Below are positions 1-9,853 of a DNA stretch of 64,000 nt, piece by piece. The stretch spans positions 2,666,001 through 2,730,000 of the forward strand of contig CBDHDW010000013.1 in NCBI GenBank assembly GCA_965261915.1. The letters are read 5' to 3'. This DNA comes from JAIBDK01 sp965261915. Lineage in GTDB: Bacteria > Pseudomonadota > Gammaproteobacteria > Arenicellales > Poriferihabitantaceae. The notes under the pieces were generated by a model. That model made no database searches, had not been told where the DNA came from, and saw only the letters and a list, made by a program, of their open reading frames with translations. A program made the position numbers and the translations under genes. The stretch's first letter is position 1. Each line of letters starts with the position of its first letter.

Positions 1-1
1 C

Positions 2-106
2 CAATCCAAATCACAATTGGTCATGAGCGCACAAATCTACACCTATCAGTATCTGCAAGACAACAATACCGGCGAAGCCGAAAAGAAAACCAGGGTACAA
101 GGATGA
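2..106 (+). CDS. pilO: Type IV pilus assembly protein PilO, C-terminal fragment
   Basis: An open frame enters from the left edge and ends at a TGA that overlaps the ATG of pilP (ATGA overlap). Only the last 34 residues are present, including a stretch reading LVMSAQIYTYQYL that fits the last beta strand of the PilO periplasmic domain. In this operon PilO is an inner-membrane protein that pairs with PilN and contacts PilP. The call rests mainly on position immediately before pilP and pilQ, since the visible sequence is short. Confidence 0.6.
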   Translation, partial: QSKSQLVMSAQIYTYQYLQDNNTGEAEKKTRVQG

Positions 107-627
107 TTAGGCTGGTTACATTGTGTCTGGTATTGCTGACCTTGGTAGGTTGTAACAAAATCAGTGGCGTCGAAGACTTAAAAAAATTTACAAAAGATGC
201 ATACAAGGACAGAAAACCGCAGGTTGACCCGTTACCGACTTTGGAGCCGGTGCCGGTTTTTATCTACCAGGCATCTAACAAAAAGGACCCGTTTAATAAG
301 AGTAATTTGCGCCAACAAACGGCAAAGCAAGTTGATACCGACGGTGGAGAAGCGGGTCCGGATTTAACTCGAAAAAAAGAACCGCTTGAAGCCTACCCCA
401 CCGATGCCCTAAAACTCGTTGGGGTTATGGAGCATAATGGTATTAATTGGGCAATTATCATCGCTCCGGATAAAACGGTTCATCGCGTCACTGAAGGTAA
501 TTACCTGGGGCGCAACCATGGTGAAATAGTACTGGTAAAGGGCGAACGCGTTTCCGTTCAGGGGTTGCAGAGAAATTCGGTTGGTAAGTGGGAGAAGAAA
601 ACTGCTAAGCTTGTTTTTTCCGAATAA
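103..627 (+). CDS. pilP: Type IV pilus assembly lipoprotein PilP
   Basis: This is a 174-aa periplasmic lipoprotein that links the inner-membrane PilN/PilO complex to the PilQ secretin. The N-terminus is a lipoprotein signal with lipobox LVGC (Cys17). A flexible Pro-rich linker containing KDPF follows, then a compact C-terminal beta domain from about residue 90 (ALKLVGVMEH and the VTEGNYLGRNHGEI region typical of PilP). Length and layout fit the family. The ATG overlaps the upstream pilO stop, so the two are translationally coupled. pilQ follows after 119 bases. Confidence 0.93.
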   Translation: MIRLVTLCLVLLTLVGCNKISGVEDLKKFTKDAYKDRKPQVDPLPTLEPVPVFIYQASNKKDPFNKSNLRQQTAKQVDTDGGEAGPDLTRKKEPLEAYPTDALKLVGVMEHNGINWAIIIAPDKTVHRVTEGNYLGRNHGEIVLVKGERVSVQGLQRNSVGKWEKKTAKLVFSE

Positions 628-635
628 TCATAGAG

Positions 636-665
636 TTGTGTATCATATCTAAATAAGAATATAAT
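636..665 (+). promoter_or_regulatory. Candidate sigma-70 promoter upstream of pilQ
   Basis: A perfect TATAAT lies at 660-665, preceded by TTGTGT at 636-641 with an 18-base spacer. It sits in the pilP-pilQ gap, so pilQ may be transcribed separately as well as from the pil operon. The -35 is weak, so this is a sequence-only prediction. Confidence 0.35.
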
Positions 666-746
666 CTGGGAAGCATCAAGAATGGGGACGTCGTCGAGTA
701 CGGCGTATTAATGTTTGTTGAACAATAAAAAGATTGAGCTATCTGT

Positions 747-3329
747 GTGGCTGTGCCAATGAAAATTTACCGAGATTTGAAGACAAGTTTGAAACCGCCC
801 CGGATTCTCATCCTCGTAGCAATTGTCCTGTCCAGCCTGTTGATTGCGCGTGTGGCAACGGCTGCTCAACTGCAGAAGATCGCATGGGAAACGGACTCCA
901 ATGGAGAAGATGTTCTGGCCCTGGTGCTGGATAATCACCCAGGGTATGTGATCAGCGAGTCAGGGGGCGGAAATATAATTAAACTCACCCTTAAAGATAC
1001 TGAGCTTGGTGACAGTCTGGGTCAGCTAGAACCCCGAGGATTGGTTCGCAGTTCCATTGCGCTTGCAGATGGCGACAATGTCAAAATTCAATTCCTCCTC
1101 TCAGATGCTGGTCGCGCCAGCATTACACCGGTTAATGACGGGTTCCGTGTATCGATCCGTCCGCTCAGTAGCGGTTCTGTTTCCGCGGCGGCGAGTCGTT
1201 CTGGTGGTGATGCTGAACTAACGGGTTTACGGTTTTCTCGGGTAACGGGCAATCGTGTTCAAGTGGATCTGGCGATGGATGGTGAGCTGGTTGATCCCGC
1301 GGTATTCAAAACGGTTTCTCCGCCACGAATCGCATTTGATTTCTTTGGTGTTAAAAACACCACAGGGAAGTCGGTATTCCCAATTGGAATATCATCGCTC
1401 GACAGTATTGTCGTTGCGGAAGATGACGACCGCATGAGGTTGGTTTTGAATTTACTAAATCCGGTTGACTACAATATCACGCGAGGGGCAAATGGATATG
1501 CACTGACTATCGGTACCAACGCAGTATCGGCATCAACCAGCGTGTCATCAGCAAGCAGTGAAGAAAGTCTGGCTCAGGAGTTTAAACAAGACCGGAAGCC
1601 ACGCCCGCACAGCCTGGAAAGTGTCGATTTCCGACGCACGCCGAATGGCGGTGGACGAATTATTTTACAGCTGTCTGATAGTAAAGTTGCGGTAGATTTG
1701 CAGGAAAGCGGTTCCGAGATCGTTGCGTTATTTTCCAACACAGCGGTTCCTGCAGCGCTTGAACAACGTCTGGATGTCGTCGATTTCGCTACACCAGTGA
1801 CCTATATCGACACTTATGCTGATGGTCGTAATGCCAGGTTGGTCATTTCCACGGGAGACCGTTATCAACAATCCTCGGTTCAATCAGGATCAACGCTTGT
1901 TCTCGATATTTCACCGTTAACCGAGGCGGAGATTGAAGCTGAGAATGTCGATGAGTCTGGTTATCAGGGGGATAGACTATCGTTGAACTTTCAACGAATT
2001 AGCGTGCGCGCGGCATTGCAGGTTATGGCTGATTTTACCGGATTGAATTTCGTAACCAGTGATGCGATTAAAGGTAACTTGTCATTGAAGCTCAAAGATG
2101 TGCCGTGGGATCAGGCGCTGGATGTTATCCTGCAAACCAAAGGATTGGCGATGCGGCAAAAAGGTAATGTTGTCTGGGTGGCACCTGCAGCGGAGATTAC
2201 TGCAAAAGAACGTCAGGCATTGCAGGCCAAACAGGAGAAAGGTGATCTTGAGCCATTGGTGAGTGAGTTGATACGGGTGAGTTATGCGAAAGTTGAAGAT
2301 CTTTCACGGATTCTGAAATCGATCAAAGCGGTGGAGACCGGAGTATCCCAATCAGGATTTGGTTCGGTTACCATGAGTGAAGTTAAAACTGAAGAGAATT
2401 CATTACTATCCTCTCGGGGTAGTGTCACTGTTGACGCCCGAACAAACTCTATCCTGATTCAGGATACGGCGACCAAGCTTGAGGAGATAAAGGCGGTAAT
2501 CGCGAGACTGGATATTCCGGTACGGCAAGTTCAGATCGAAGCCCGTATTGTTGAAGCGAAGGATGACTTTAGTAAAAATATGGGTGCTCGCCTGGGGTTT
2601 ACCCGTATCACCCGGCAAGCACGGTTTCCAGGGTCTTCCGGATCCAATGTGGGTGATGTATTTGGAAGCGGTAGGTTAGATCAAACTAATGATATTCGCG
2701 CAACAGGCAGCACAGACTTCAGTGATGATGCCTTGAGCGTAAACCTGCCCGCAGGTGGAATTGGCGCTGATTTACCCGGGAGTTACGCTTTTACCATCGC
2801 CAAGCTGGGTTCGGGATTTCTGAGCCTGCTTGATCTTGAACTGTCAGCGCTGCAAGCCGAAGGTAAAGGTAAAATATTGGCAAATCCGAAAATTCTGACC
2901 ACTGATAAACGACGGGCGAGTATTGAGCAAGGCCAGGAAAGGGTTAGCACCTTCACTTCTGCATTTGGTGCAGCTTCAACCGCAGGCCAACGTGCTGTGC
3001 TCAGTTTGTCAGTGCTGCCACAGATTACACCCGATGATAAGGTTATTCTCGATGTTGATATCACCAATGATTCGTTTGTTGCGGCCAACACCGACACTAT
3101 AAACACCAAACGTATTAAAACCCAGGCGCTTCTTGAAAATGGCGAAACGGTTGTTATTGGCGGGATTTATACTCAGGATGAAACATTCAGTATTACCAAA
3201 GTTCCGATATTGGGAGACCTGCCTTTAATTGGTGCGTTATTCAGGAAAAAAACATCGCGTAACAATCGTTCAGAGTTGCTGGTGTTTTTGACACCAAGAA
3301 TTATTGATCCGACGCTTGCAGTACAGTAA
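747..3329 (+). CDS. pilQ: Type IV pilus secretin PilQ
   Basis: PilQ forms the outer-membrane ring through which the type IV pilus passes. A hydrophobic signal segment lies near residues 20-40. AMIN-type beta domains, which bind peptidoglycan, fill about 45-390. A secretin/TonB short N-terminal domain is near 410-470 and an N1-like domain near 500-600. The secretin core fills the rest, with VPILGDLPLIGALFRKK near the C-terminus as in GspD/PilQ proteins. At 860 aa it is slightly long for the family. The GTG at 747 gives the longest form; ATG at 759 is an equally plausible start. aroK follows, as in other gammaproteobacteria. Confidence 0.95.
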   Translation: MAVPMKIYRDLKTSLKPPRILILVAIVLSSLLIARVATAAQLQKIAWETDSNGEDVLALVLDNHPGYVISESGGGNIIKLTLKDTELGDSLGQLEPRGLVRSSIALADGDNVKIQFLLSDAGRASITPVNDGFRVSIRPLSSGSVSAAASRSGGDAELTGLRFSRVTGNRVQVDLAMDGELVDPAVFKTVSPPRIAFDFFGVKNTTGKSVFPIGISSLDSIVVAEDDDRMRLVLNLLNPVDYNITRGANGYALTIGTNAVSASTSVSSASSEESLAQEFKQDRKPRPHSLESVDFRRTPNGGGRIILQLSDSKVAVDLQESGSEIVALFSNTAVPAALEQRLDVVDFATPVTYIDTYADGRNARLVISTGDRYQQSSVQSGSTLVLDISPLTEAEIEAENVDESGYQGDRLSLNFQRISVRAALQVMADFTGLNFVTSDAIKGNLSLKLKDVPWDQALDVILQTKGLAMRQKGNVVWVAPAAEITAKERQALQAKQEKGDLEPLVSELIRVSYAKVEDLSRILKSIKAVETGVSQSGFGSVTMSEVKTEENSLLSSRGSVTVDARTNSILIQDTATKLEEIKAVIARLDIPVRQVQIEARIVEAKDDFSKNMGARLGFTRITRQARFPGSSGSNVGDVFGSGRLDQTNDIRATGSTDFSDDALSVNLPAGGIGADLPGSYAFTIAKLGSGFLSLLDLELSALQAEGKGKILANPKILTTDKRRASIEQGQERVSTFTSAFGAASTAGQRAVLSLSVLPQITPDDKVILDVDITNDSFVAANTDTINTKRIKTQALLENGETVVIGGIYTQDETFSITKVPILGDLPLIGALFRKKTSRNNRSELLVFLTPRIIDPTLAVQ

Positions 3330-3365
3330 TCTTTCGTATTAACAAGATTTTTACGGGTCAGTTTA

Positions 3366-3896
3366 TTGCGAGGACATGTTTATCTAATCGGCCTGATGGG
3401 GGCTGGAAAAACCACAGTGGGTAAAAAGCTTGCGAAAAAGCTGAGTTTACCGTTTCTGGATACTGACCAACTACTGGAAGAAAGGACGGGAGTACCGGTT
3501 AGTCAAATATTCGAAATAGAGGGCGAGCAGAGATTTCGTGATCGTGAAAGAAAACTTTTTCTTGAAATAAGCAACGGCAAAAAATCGGTTATCTCTACGG
3601 GCGGCGGTCTTGTTCTGGATGCCGAGAACCGCCGAGCCATGAAAAGCAGCGGTGAGGTTGTCTATCTAAAGGCGAATTTGAGGATTTTGTGGAATCGCCT
3701 GAGAAATTGTACAACTCGTCCGTTACTGCAAACCGAGAACCCAAAAGAATCCATTAAAATGCTTCTGATTCAACGGGATCCTGTTTATTCGGAACTGGCG
3801 AATTATGTTTTTGAAGTGGATTCAAATTCGGCAAATCATACGGCGCAAAAAATTTTGCAAACGCTGACCGGGAAACATACTGGCTGTAATGCCTGA
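3366..3896 (+). CDS. aroK: Shikimate kinase AroK
   Basis: This cytoplasmic enzyme phosphorylates shikimate to shikimate 3-phosphate in the aromatic amino acid pathway. The Walker A loop GLMGAGKTTVGK is at the very N-terminus, followed by the shikimate-binding DTDQLLEERTG segment, the RFRDRE arginine motif and STGGGLVL. The length of 176 aa is normal. The start appears to be TTG at 3366: no ATG or GTG lies in frame between the pilQ stop and the P-loop. pilQ-aroK-aroB is a conserved order. Confidence 0.95.
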   Translation: MRGHVYLIGLMGAGKTTVGKKLAKKLSLPFLDTDQLLEERTGVPVSQIFEIEGEQRFRDRERKLFLEISNGKKSVISTGGGLVLDAENRRAMKSSGEVVYLKANLRILWNRLRNCTTRPLLQTENPKESIKMLLIQRDPVYSELANYVFEVDSNSANHTAQKILQTLTGKHTGCNA

Positions 3897-3904
3897 CAAT
3901 TAGC

Positions 3905-4987
3905 ATGAGAACCGTCAATATAAATCTGGGTGACCGCAGTTACGATATTCGTATTGCGCCAAAAATTTTTGCCGCTGAGGACGAACTGCTTCCATGGATC
4001 GACGGCAAACAGGTTATCGTAATTACAAACGAAGTTGTCGCGCCTTTGTATCTGCAGCAGTTGAAAACGGCACTTCACAGCAAACAGGTCTACGACCTTG
4101 TACTTGCAGACGGCGAGGAAACCAAAACATTAGACACATCGGGGTCAATATTTGACCGTATGCTGGAAATTCCACTGGATCGAAAAGCAACTGTTATCGC
4201 ACTGGGTGGTGGCGTAATTGGTGATATGGCGGGATTTTCCGCAGCCTGTTACCAACGAGGAATTCCGTTTATCCAGATACCGACAACGCTATTGGCGCAA
4301 GTGGACTCTTCGGTTGGCGGCAAAACCGCAGTTAATCATGCTCGCGGGAAGAACATGATTGGCGCTTTCTATCAACCCAAACGGGTATTGGCGGACACTG
4401 CTGTGCTATCGACGCTGGCACCGAGACAGTTTTCATCGGGTCTTGCTGAGGTCATTAAATATGGATTGATTAGCGACCGCGGATTTTTCGATTGGCTAGA
4501 GCAAAATATGCCGTCAATCCTGAACCAGGATAGCGACGCACTGAGCCACGTTGTCGAACAATCCTGTTTAAACAAGGCCCGGCTAGTGGAAGCTGATGAA
4601 CGGGAAAGTGGAATCAGGGCGCTATTGAATCTTGGTCATACTTTCGGTCATGCGGTAGAAACAGCGGTGGGTTATGGTAACTGGCTGCACGGCGAAGCCG
4701 TCTCAATTGGAATGTTGATGGCAAGTAGTATGTCTTGTGAGCAGGGCTGGATGTCAATGGAGGCGTTCACACGAACCAGGAACCTGTTAAAACTGGCGCG
4801 GCTGCCAGTAGAGCCCAGTGAAGATTTTTCCGTACAAGAATTGAAGTGTTTGATGAAACTCGACAAGAAGGTTTCCGACGGTCAAATTCATTTGGTTTTA
4901 CTAAAGGGAATTGGAGATGCCTTTGTTAGTGATAATTACGCTGAAAAGGCATTTGATTCAACCCTTGAAAAATTTGCACTGGGTTAA
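3905..4987 (+). CDS. aroB: 3-dehydroquinate synthase AroB
   Basis: AroB converts DAHP to 3-dehydroquinate, the second step of the shikimate pathway, using NAD and a divalent metal. The NAD-binding glycine loop reads ALGGGVIGDMAGF. Family motifs QIPTTLLAQVDSSVGGKT and LNLGHTFGHAVE, which carries metal-ligand histidines, are present. The length of 360 aa is typical. The gene begins 8 bases after the aroK stop and is presumably cotranscribed with it. Confidence 0.96.
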   Translation: MRTVNINLGDRSYDIRIAPKIFAAEDELLPWIDGKQVIVITNEVVAPLYLQQLKTALHSKQVYDLVLADGEETKTLDTSGSIFDRMLEIPLDRKATVIALGGGVIGDMAGFSAACYQRGIPFIQIPTTLLAQVDSSVGGKTAVNHARGKNMIGAFYQPKRVLADTAVLSTLAPRQFSSGLAEVIKYGLISDRGFFDWLEQNMPSILNQDSDALSHVVEQSCLNKARLVEADERESGIRALLNLGHTFGHAVETAVGYGNWLHGEAVSIGMLMASSMSCEQGWMSMEAFTRTRNLLKLARLPVEPSEDFSVQELKCLMKLDKKVSDGQIHLVLLKGIGDAFVSDNYAEKAFDSTLEKFALG

Positions 4988-5144
4988 TCAATGCTATAAT
5001 CCAACGTTATAGAATTTCCTTTGTTTGCACGTTTTTCTTAATATAAGCTAAGTCTGTACTGAGTATTGCATTTAGGATATTTAGTGAATTAGCATTTTGA
5101 TCGAATTTGGTATCGAATCATACGTTTGCTGAATTCTATTCGCC

Positions 5145-5215
5145 AAACCCGCCTACGAATCGGATAAATTCGGGACCTCCGGTTTCCCGAATTTATATAG
5201 TTTTAAAGCGGGTTT
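5145..5215 (+). promoter_or_regulatory. Nested inverted repeats in the gltB leader
   Basis: In the 286-base gap between aroB and gltB there is a 12-bp perfect inverted repeat, 5164-5175 pairing with 5185-5196 around a 9-base loop. It is enclosed by a second 8-bp inverted repeat, 5145-5152 with 5208-5215 (AAACCCGC and GCGGGTTT), followed by a T-rich run. This could be the aroB terminator, an attenuator in the gltB leader, or a protein-binding palindrome. A TATAAT at 4995-5000 could start a long gltB leader. Confidence 0.5.
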
Positions 5216-5273
5216 TTGTTTCTGTGCAGGATATTGATTGCACCACTCAAAATTACACCGCCAAAGATTGAAG

Positions 5274-8200
5274 ATGTCACTACCCGAAACCACCGGACTG
5301 TATAGCCGTCACAACGATCATGATTCGTGCGGCGTCGGTTTTGTAGCCAATATTAACGGCAGAGCCTGTCACGATATTGTCCAGTACGGATTAAAGATAC
5401 TCACCAATCTCAGTCATCGCGGCGCAGTTGGTGCTGATCCGAATGCCGGGGATGGCGCGGGGATTTTGTTGCAGATTCCGCATGAGTTTTTTCGAAATGC
5501 GCTAAATACAGCGTTACCGAAAGTCGGTAGATACGCTGTTGGCATGGTTTTTATGCCCATCAGCAAGGCCGGTCAGGCAGAAGCACGCGGGGTTGTAGAA
5601 AGATACATTCTTGATGAAGGTCAGGAGGTTCTTGAATGGCGAAAAGTACCGCTTAACAACTCCAATCTGAGTGAAAGCGTTATCCCCACCGAACCGGCTA
5701 TTTGGCAGGTTGTTGTGGGCTGTAATGACAGGTTAACAGATCAGGAAGATTTTGAACGAAAACTATTTGTCATTCGAAAGCAAATTGAGCGGCGAATTGA
5801 GGAGTCAGATATTGAGGGTAAAAACGATTTCTACATAACGTCACTCTCTTCAAGACTTATTAACTACAAAGGCATGCTGTTGGCATCACAGGTCGGTGAG
5901 TATTATCCCGACTTGCAGGATTCTAAAATGGCTTCTGCGCTTGCACTGGTGCACCAGCGATTCTCGACTAACACGTTTCCAACCTGGGATTTGGCACACC
6001 CATTTCGAATGATTGCCCACAATGGCGAAATTAATACCCTGCGCGGTAATGTTAACTGGATGGCGGCCAGAAAAAGCACAATGTTCTCGGCGATTCTGGG
6101 TGAAGATCTTGATAAGGTTTGGCCGGTAATCGCGGAAGGCCAATCAGATTCCGCCGCATTTGACAATGCGTTGGAATTGCTTGTTGCCGGAGGTTATTCA
6201 CTGGCACATGCGATGATGATGCTCATTCCGGAAGCCTGGTCAGACAACCAACTAATGGATGAGAATCGTCGAGCATTTTATGAATACCACGCAGCCGTTA
6301 TGGAACCCTGGGACGGTCCAGCCGCCGTGGCCTTTACGGATGGCAGGCAAATTGGTGCAACTCTGGATCGAAACGGACTCAGGCCTGCACGTTATCTGAT
6401 TACTGATGACAATATGGTGGTCATGGCATCAGAGATGGGGGTGCTGGATATTGCAGAGAAAAAAATCAAACACAAGTGGCGACTACAGCCCGGAAAAATG
6501 TTTCTAATCGATCTGGAGCAAGGAAGAATAGTGGAGGATGATGAGATCAAAAACGATTTGGCTACCCGACATAACTACCAACAGTGGCTTGACCAAACTC
6601 AAATAAAACTGGACTCGCTTCGAATAGCAGTTGGCGCCATGTCTCCGGATTCTGCGACTTTACTAAAAGCCCAGCAGGCCTTCGGCTATACCCAGGAAGA
6701 TCTGAAATTCCTGCTGATGCCCATGATTGAAAACAGTCAGGAAGCATTGGGCTCAATGGGAACCGATGTTGCTCCTGCGGTTATTTCCATGCGTTCGCGC
6801 AATCTTTCAAATTATTTCAAACAAAATTTTGCGCAGGTTACCAACCCCCCAATCGACCCGATTCGCGAAGAACTGGTTATGTCTTTACGGTCATTGATTG
6901 GCCCTCGCCCGAACCTGTTTGGTCAAGTTGACGGACACAAGGAGATGCGGCTCACTGTGCCACAACCCCTGCTCACCAATAATCAGCTAGAGCGTATTCG
7001 ACAAATCGAAGATCATACGAATGGTGCGTTTCGAACAAAAACACTGACGTTGTGTTACGCGGTTTCTCAGGGAGAAGCGGGTCTCGCCAAAGCGTTAGAG
7101 GTGCTTTGCGACAAGGCAGAGCAGGCGGTTTTGCAGAAAGGCTTTAATATACTGATATTGTCTGATCGACGAATGGATCGTGACAACATTGCAATCCCGG
7201 CATTGCTGGCAACCTCTGCGGTGCATCATTACCTGATTGATAAGGGCTTGCGAACGGAAACAGGTTTGGTGGTTGAAACGGGTGCTTGCCTTGAGATTCA
7301 TCACTTTGCGACCCTCGCAGGATATGGAGCAGAAGCAATAAATCCCTATGTCGCATTTGATACGGTGAATGCCATGCGCTCAAGATTACAGGGCGATGTT
7401 GATTTTGAAGAAGCGCAGCAACGTTATATTAATGCGATTGATAAAGGCCTAAAAAAAGTAATGTCGAAAATGGGGATTTCGACTTTCCAATCCTATTGCG
7501 GCGCGCAAATATTCGACGCACTCGGGCTTTGCCGTGAATTGGTGGAACAATTCTTCCAGGGTACCCGCTCTATGATAGGCGGTATTGGTCTGGATGATAT
7601 TGCGCAGGATATTTTTTACTGGCACAAGCAGGCGTACGGCGATCAACCTTTGTATCGTTCCCAGCTCGATGCCGGCGGTGATTACGCGTACCGCGTGCGT
7701 GGCGAACAGCATGTTTGGGATCCACAAACAATCGCCAGTTTGCAGCATGCCACTCGAGGAAACAACGCAGATACCTTCAAAACGTTTTCACGTCTGGTGG
7801 ATGAGCAGGATAAAGCGCTGTTTAATTTAAGAGGCTTGATGGATTTTGTTTGGGCTGATGAAGCCGTTCCGATTGAAGAGGTTGAGCCGGCGACGGAAAT
7901 TGTCAAACGTTTTGCTACTGGTGCAATGTCCTATGGATCGATCTCGAGAGAAGCGCATTCGAGTTTAGCGGTGGCAATGAACCAGATTGGCGGCAAGTCG
8001 AATACCGGAGAAGGCGGAGAAGAAGGTGCCCGTTACGAACCATTGCCGGACGGCAAATCAAATCCGATGCGCTCCGCGATAAAGCAGGTGGCGTCAGGCC
8101 GATTTGGGGCAACCACAGAATACCTGGTTAATGCAGACGATATTCAGATTAAAATGGCCCAGGGAGCAAAACCAGGCGAAGGCGGTCAACTACCCGGCCA

Positions 8201-9851
8201 TAAAGTTAGCCAGGAAATCGCCGACGTTCGGCATTCTACTCCAGGCGTTGGGTTAATCTCACCACCGCCACATCACGACATCTATTCCATAGAGGATTTG
8301 GCGCAGCTAATCTTCGATCTGAAAAACGTCAATCCGAAAAGCCGTGTTTCTGTAAAACTGGTTTCCGAAGTCGGTGTTGGAACCGTTGCTGCTGGAGTTT
8401 CTAAAGCCCACGCTGACCACGTAACCATTTCAGGATATGAAGGCGGGACTGGGGCAAGCCCATTGACTTCAATTAAGCATGCAGGTTCGCCCTGGGAAAT
8501 TGGCCTAGCGGAGACTCATCAGACACTGGTGCAAAACAAGCTTCGCGGCAGGATTTCGGTCCAGGTAGATGGGGGTTTGAGAACGGGTCGTGATGTGGCT
8601 ATCGCAGCATTGCTTGGTGCGGATGAGTTTGGTTTTGCCACTGCACCTTTAATCGTACAAGGCTGCATTATGATGCGTAAATGCCATCTGAATACCTGCC
8701 CCGTGGGCATTGCTACCCAGAACCCGGAGCTTCGCAAAAAGTTTACGGGTCAACCTGAGCACGTCATTAATTACTTTTTCTTTGTCGCCGAAGAGCTGCG
8801 ACAGATAATGTCTAAATTGGGGTTTCGGTCGGTTAGTGAAATGACGGGTCAAATGGCCCGTCTGGAAATGCGCAAGGCTATTGATCACGGGGAAAGACGG
8901 GGCCTGGATTACACCGATCTTTTAGAGCAGCCGGAAGTAGAAAACGGTGTCGCGATTTATCACTGTGAGTCTCAGGAACACGGACTGGAAGCTGTTCTGG
9001 ATCAAACCCTGATTCAGCAGGCGAGCGCTGCATTAGAAGAAAAAGAGCCAATTGAGCTGGACATCGAAATTGCCAATGTCAACAGAAGCTTCGGTGCAAT
9101 GCTGTCGGGCGAGATTGCACGCCGTTATGGACACGATGGTTTGCCGGATGGCACCATTTCAATTCGGGCGAAAGGAACGGCTGGTCAGTCATTTGGCGCC
9201 TGGTTAGCAAAGGGGGTAACCATAGAGCTTGAAGGTGAAGCGAACGACTATGTTGGCAAAGGGATATCGGGAGGAAATTTAGTAATTTATCCGCCAGCCG
9301 ACTCATCAATCGGCGATCGAAGAAATAATATTATCGTGGGCAACACGGTGTTGTACGGGGCTATTGGCGGGGAGAATTATTTTAGCGGCGTAGCCGGTGA
9401 GCGCTTCTGTGTGCGAAACTCCGGTGCCATTGCGGTTGTCGAGGGGTTGGGTGATCATGGTTGCGAATATATGACCGGTGGTTTGGTGATTTGTCTGGGT
9501 CAAACGGGGCGAAATTTTGCCGCAGGAATGTCCGGGGGAATGGCCTACGTACTGGATGAAGATAGTGAATTCGTACGCCGTTGCAATACGCAAATGGTTG
9601 GCATTTCGCAACTGGATGCAGATGAGCAAGATGAATCAATGGCTAACATGCTGGAAGCTGACGAAGCCCGTTTGCGCCATTATCTGCAAAATCATCTGGA
9701 TTTTACCGGCAGTGAAATCGCGCGGCAAATTCTTGATGACTGGAATCAGTGGCTTCCGCGATTTGTTCGGGTAATGCCCTATGAATATGAAACTGCGTTG
9801 CAGGCATTGGAAATGAACGTTGCCGAAGAACCCCTTCGTGAGGCAGGGTAA
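5274..9851 (+). CDS. gltB: Glutamate synthase (NADPH) large subunit GltB
   Basis: The large subunit of glutamate synthase converts glutamine and 2-oxoglutarate to two glutamates. An N-terminal class II glutaminase domain starts at Cys19 in DSCGVGFV, the nucleophile exposed after propeptide cleavage. A central domain follows, then the FMN-binding synthase domain with GAKPGEGGQLPGHKVS. The 3Fe-4S cluster cysteines lie in CIMMRKCHLNTCPVGIA, and the C-terminal GXGXG beta-helix domain contains GGMAYVLD. The ATG at 5274 gives 1525 aa; a TTG 36 bases upstream is possible but adds an untypical leader. gltD follows 2 bases after the stop. Confidence 0.97.
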   Translation: MSLPETTGLYSRHNDHDSCGVGFVANINGRACHDIVQYGLKILTNLSHRGAVGADPNAGDGAGILLQIPHEFFRNALNTALPKVGRYAVGMVFMPISKAGQAEARGVVERYILDEGQEVLEWRKVPLNNSNLSESVIPTEPAIWQVVVGCNDRLTDQEDFERKLFVIRKQIERRIEESDIEGKNDFYITSLSSRLINYKGMLLASQVGEYYPDLQDSKMASALALVHQRFSTNTFPTWDLAHPFRMIAHNGEINTLRGNVNWMAARKSTMFSAILGEDLDKVWPVIAEGQSDSAAFDNALELLVAGGYSLAHAMMMLIPEAWSDNQLMDENRRAFYEYHAAVMEPWDGPAAVAFTDGRQIGATLDRNGLRPARYLITDDNMVVMASEMGVLDIAEKKIKHKWRLQPGKMFLIDLEQGRIVEDDEIKNDLATRHNYQQWLDQTQIKLDSLRIAVGAMSPDSATLLKAQQAFGYTQEDLKFLLMPMIENSQEALGSMGTDVAPAVISMRSRNLSNYFKQNFAQVTNPPIDPIREELVMSLRSLIGPRPNLFGQVDGHKEMRLTVPQPLLTNNQLERIRQIEDHTNGAFRTKTLTLCYAVSQGEAGLAKALEVLCDKAEQAVLQKGFNILILSDRRMDRDNIAIPALLATSAVHHYLIDKGLRTETGLVVETGACLEIHHFATLAGYGAEAINPYVAFDTVNAMRSRLQGDVDFEEAQQRYINAIDKGLKKVMSKMGISTFQSYCGAQIFDALGLCRELVEQFFQGTRSMIGGIGLDDIAQDIFYWHKQAYGDQPLYRSQLDAGGDYAYRVRGEQHVWDPQTIASLQHATRGNNADTFKTFSRLVDEQDKALFNLRGLMDFVWADEAVPIEEVEPATEIVKRFATGAMSYGSISREAHSSLAVAMNQIGGKSNTGEGGEEGARYEPLPDGKSNPMRSAIKQVASGRFGATTEYLVNADDIQIKMAQGAKPGEGGQLPGHKVSQEIADVRHSTPGVGLISPPPHHDIYSIEDLAQLIFDLKNVNPKSRVSVKLVSEVGVGTVAAGVSKAHADHVTISGYEGGTGASPLTSIKHAGSPWEIGLAETHQTLVQNKLRGRISVQVDGGLRTGRDVAIAALLGADEFGFATAPLIVQGCIMMRKCHLNTCPVGIATQNPELRKKFTGQPEHVINYFFFVAEELRQIMSKLGFRSVSEMTGQMARLEMRKAIDHGERRGLDYTDLLEQPEVENGVAIYHCESQEHGLEAVLDQTLIQQASAALEEKEPIELDIEIANVNRSFGAMLSGEIARRYGHDGLPDGTISIRAKGTAGQSFGAWLAKGVTIELEGEANDYVGKGISGGNLVIYPPADSSIGDRRNNIIVGNTVLYGAIGGENYFSGVAGERFCVRNSGAIAVVEGLGDHGCEYMTGGLVICLGQTGRNFAAGMSGGMAYVLDEDSEFVRRCNTQMVGISQLDADEQDESMANMLEADEARLRHYLQNHLDFTGSEIARQILDDWNQWLPRFVRVMPYEYETALQALEMNVAEEPLREAG

Positions 9852-9853
9852 AC

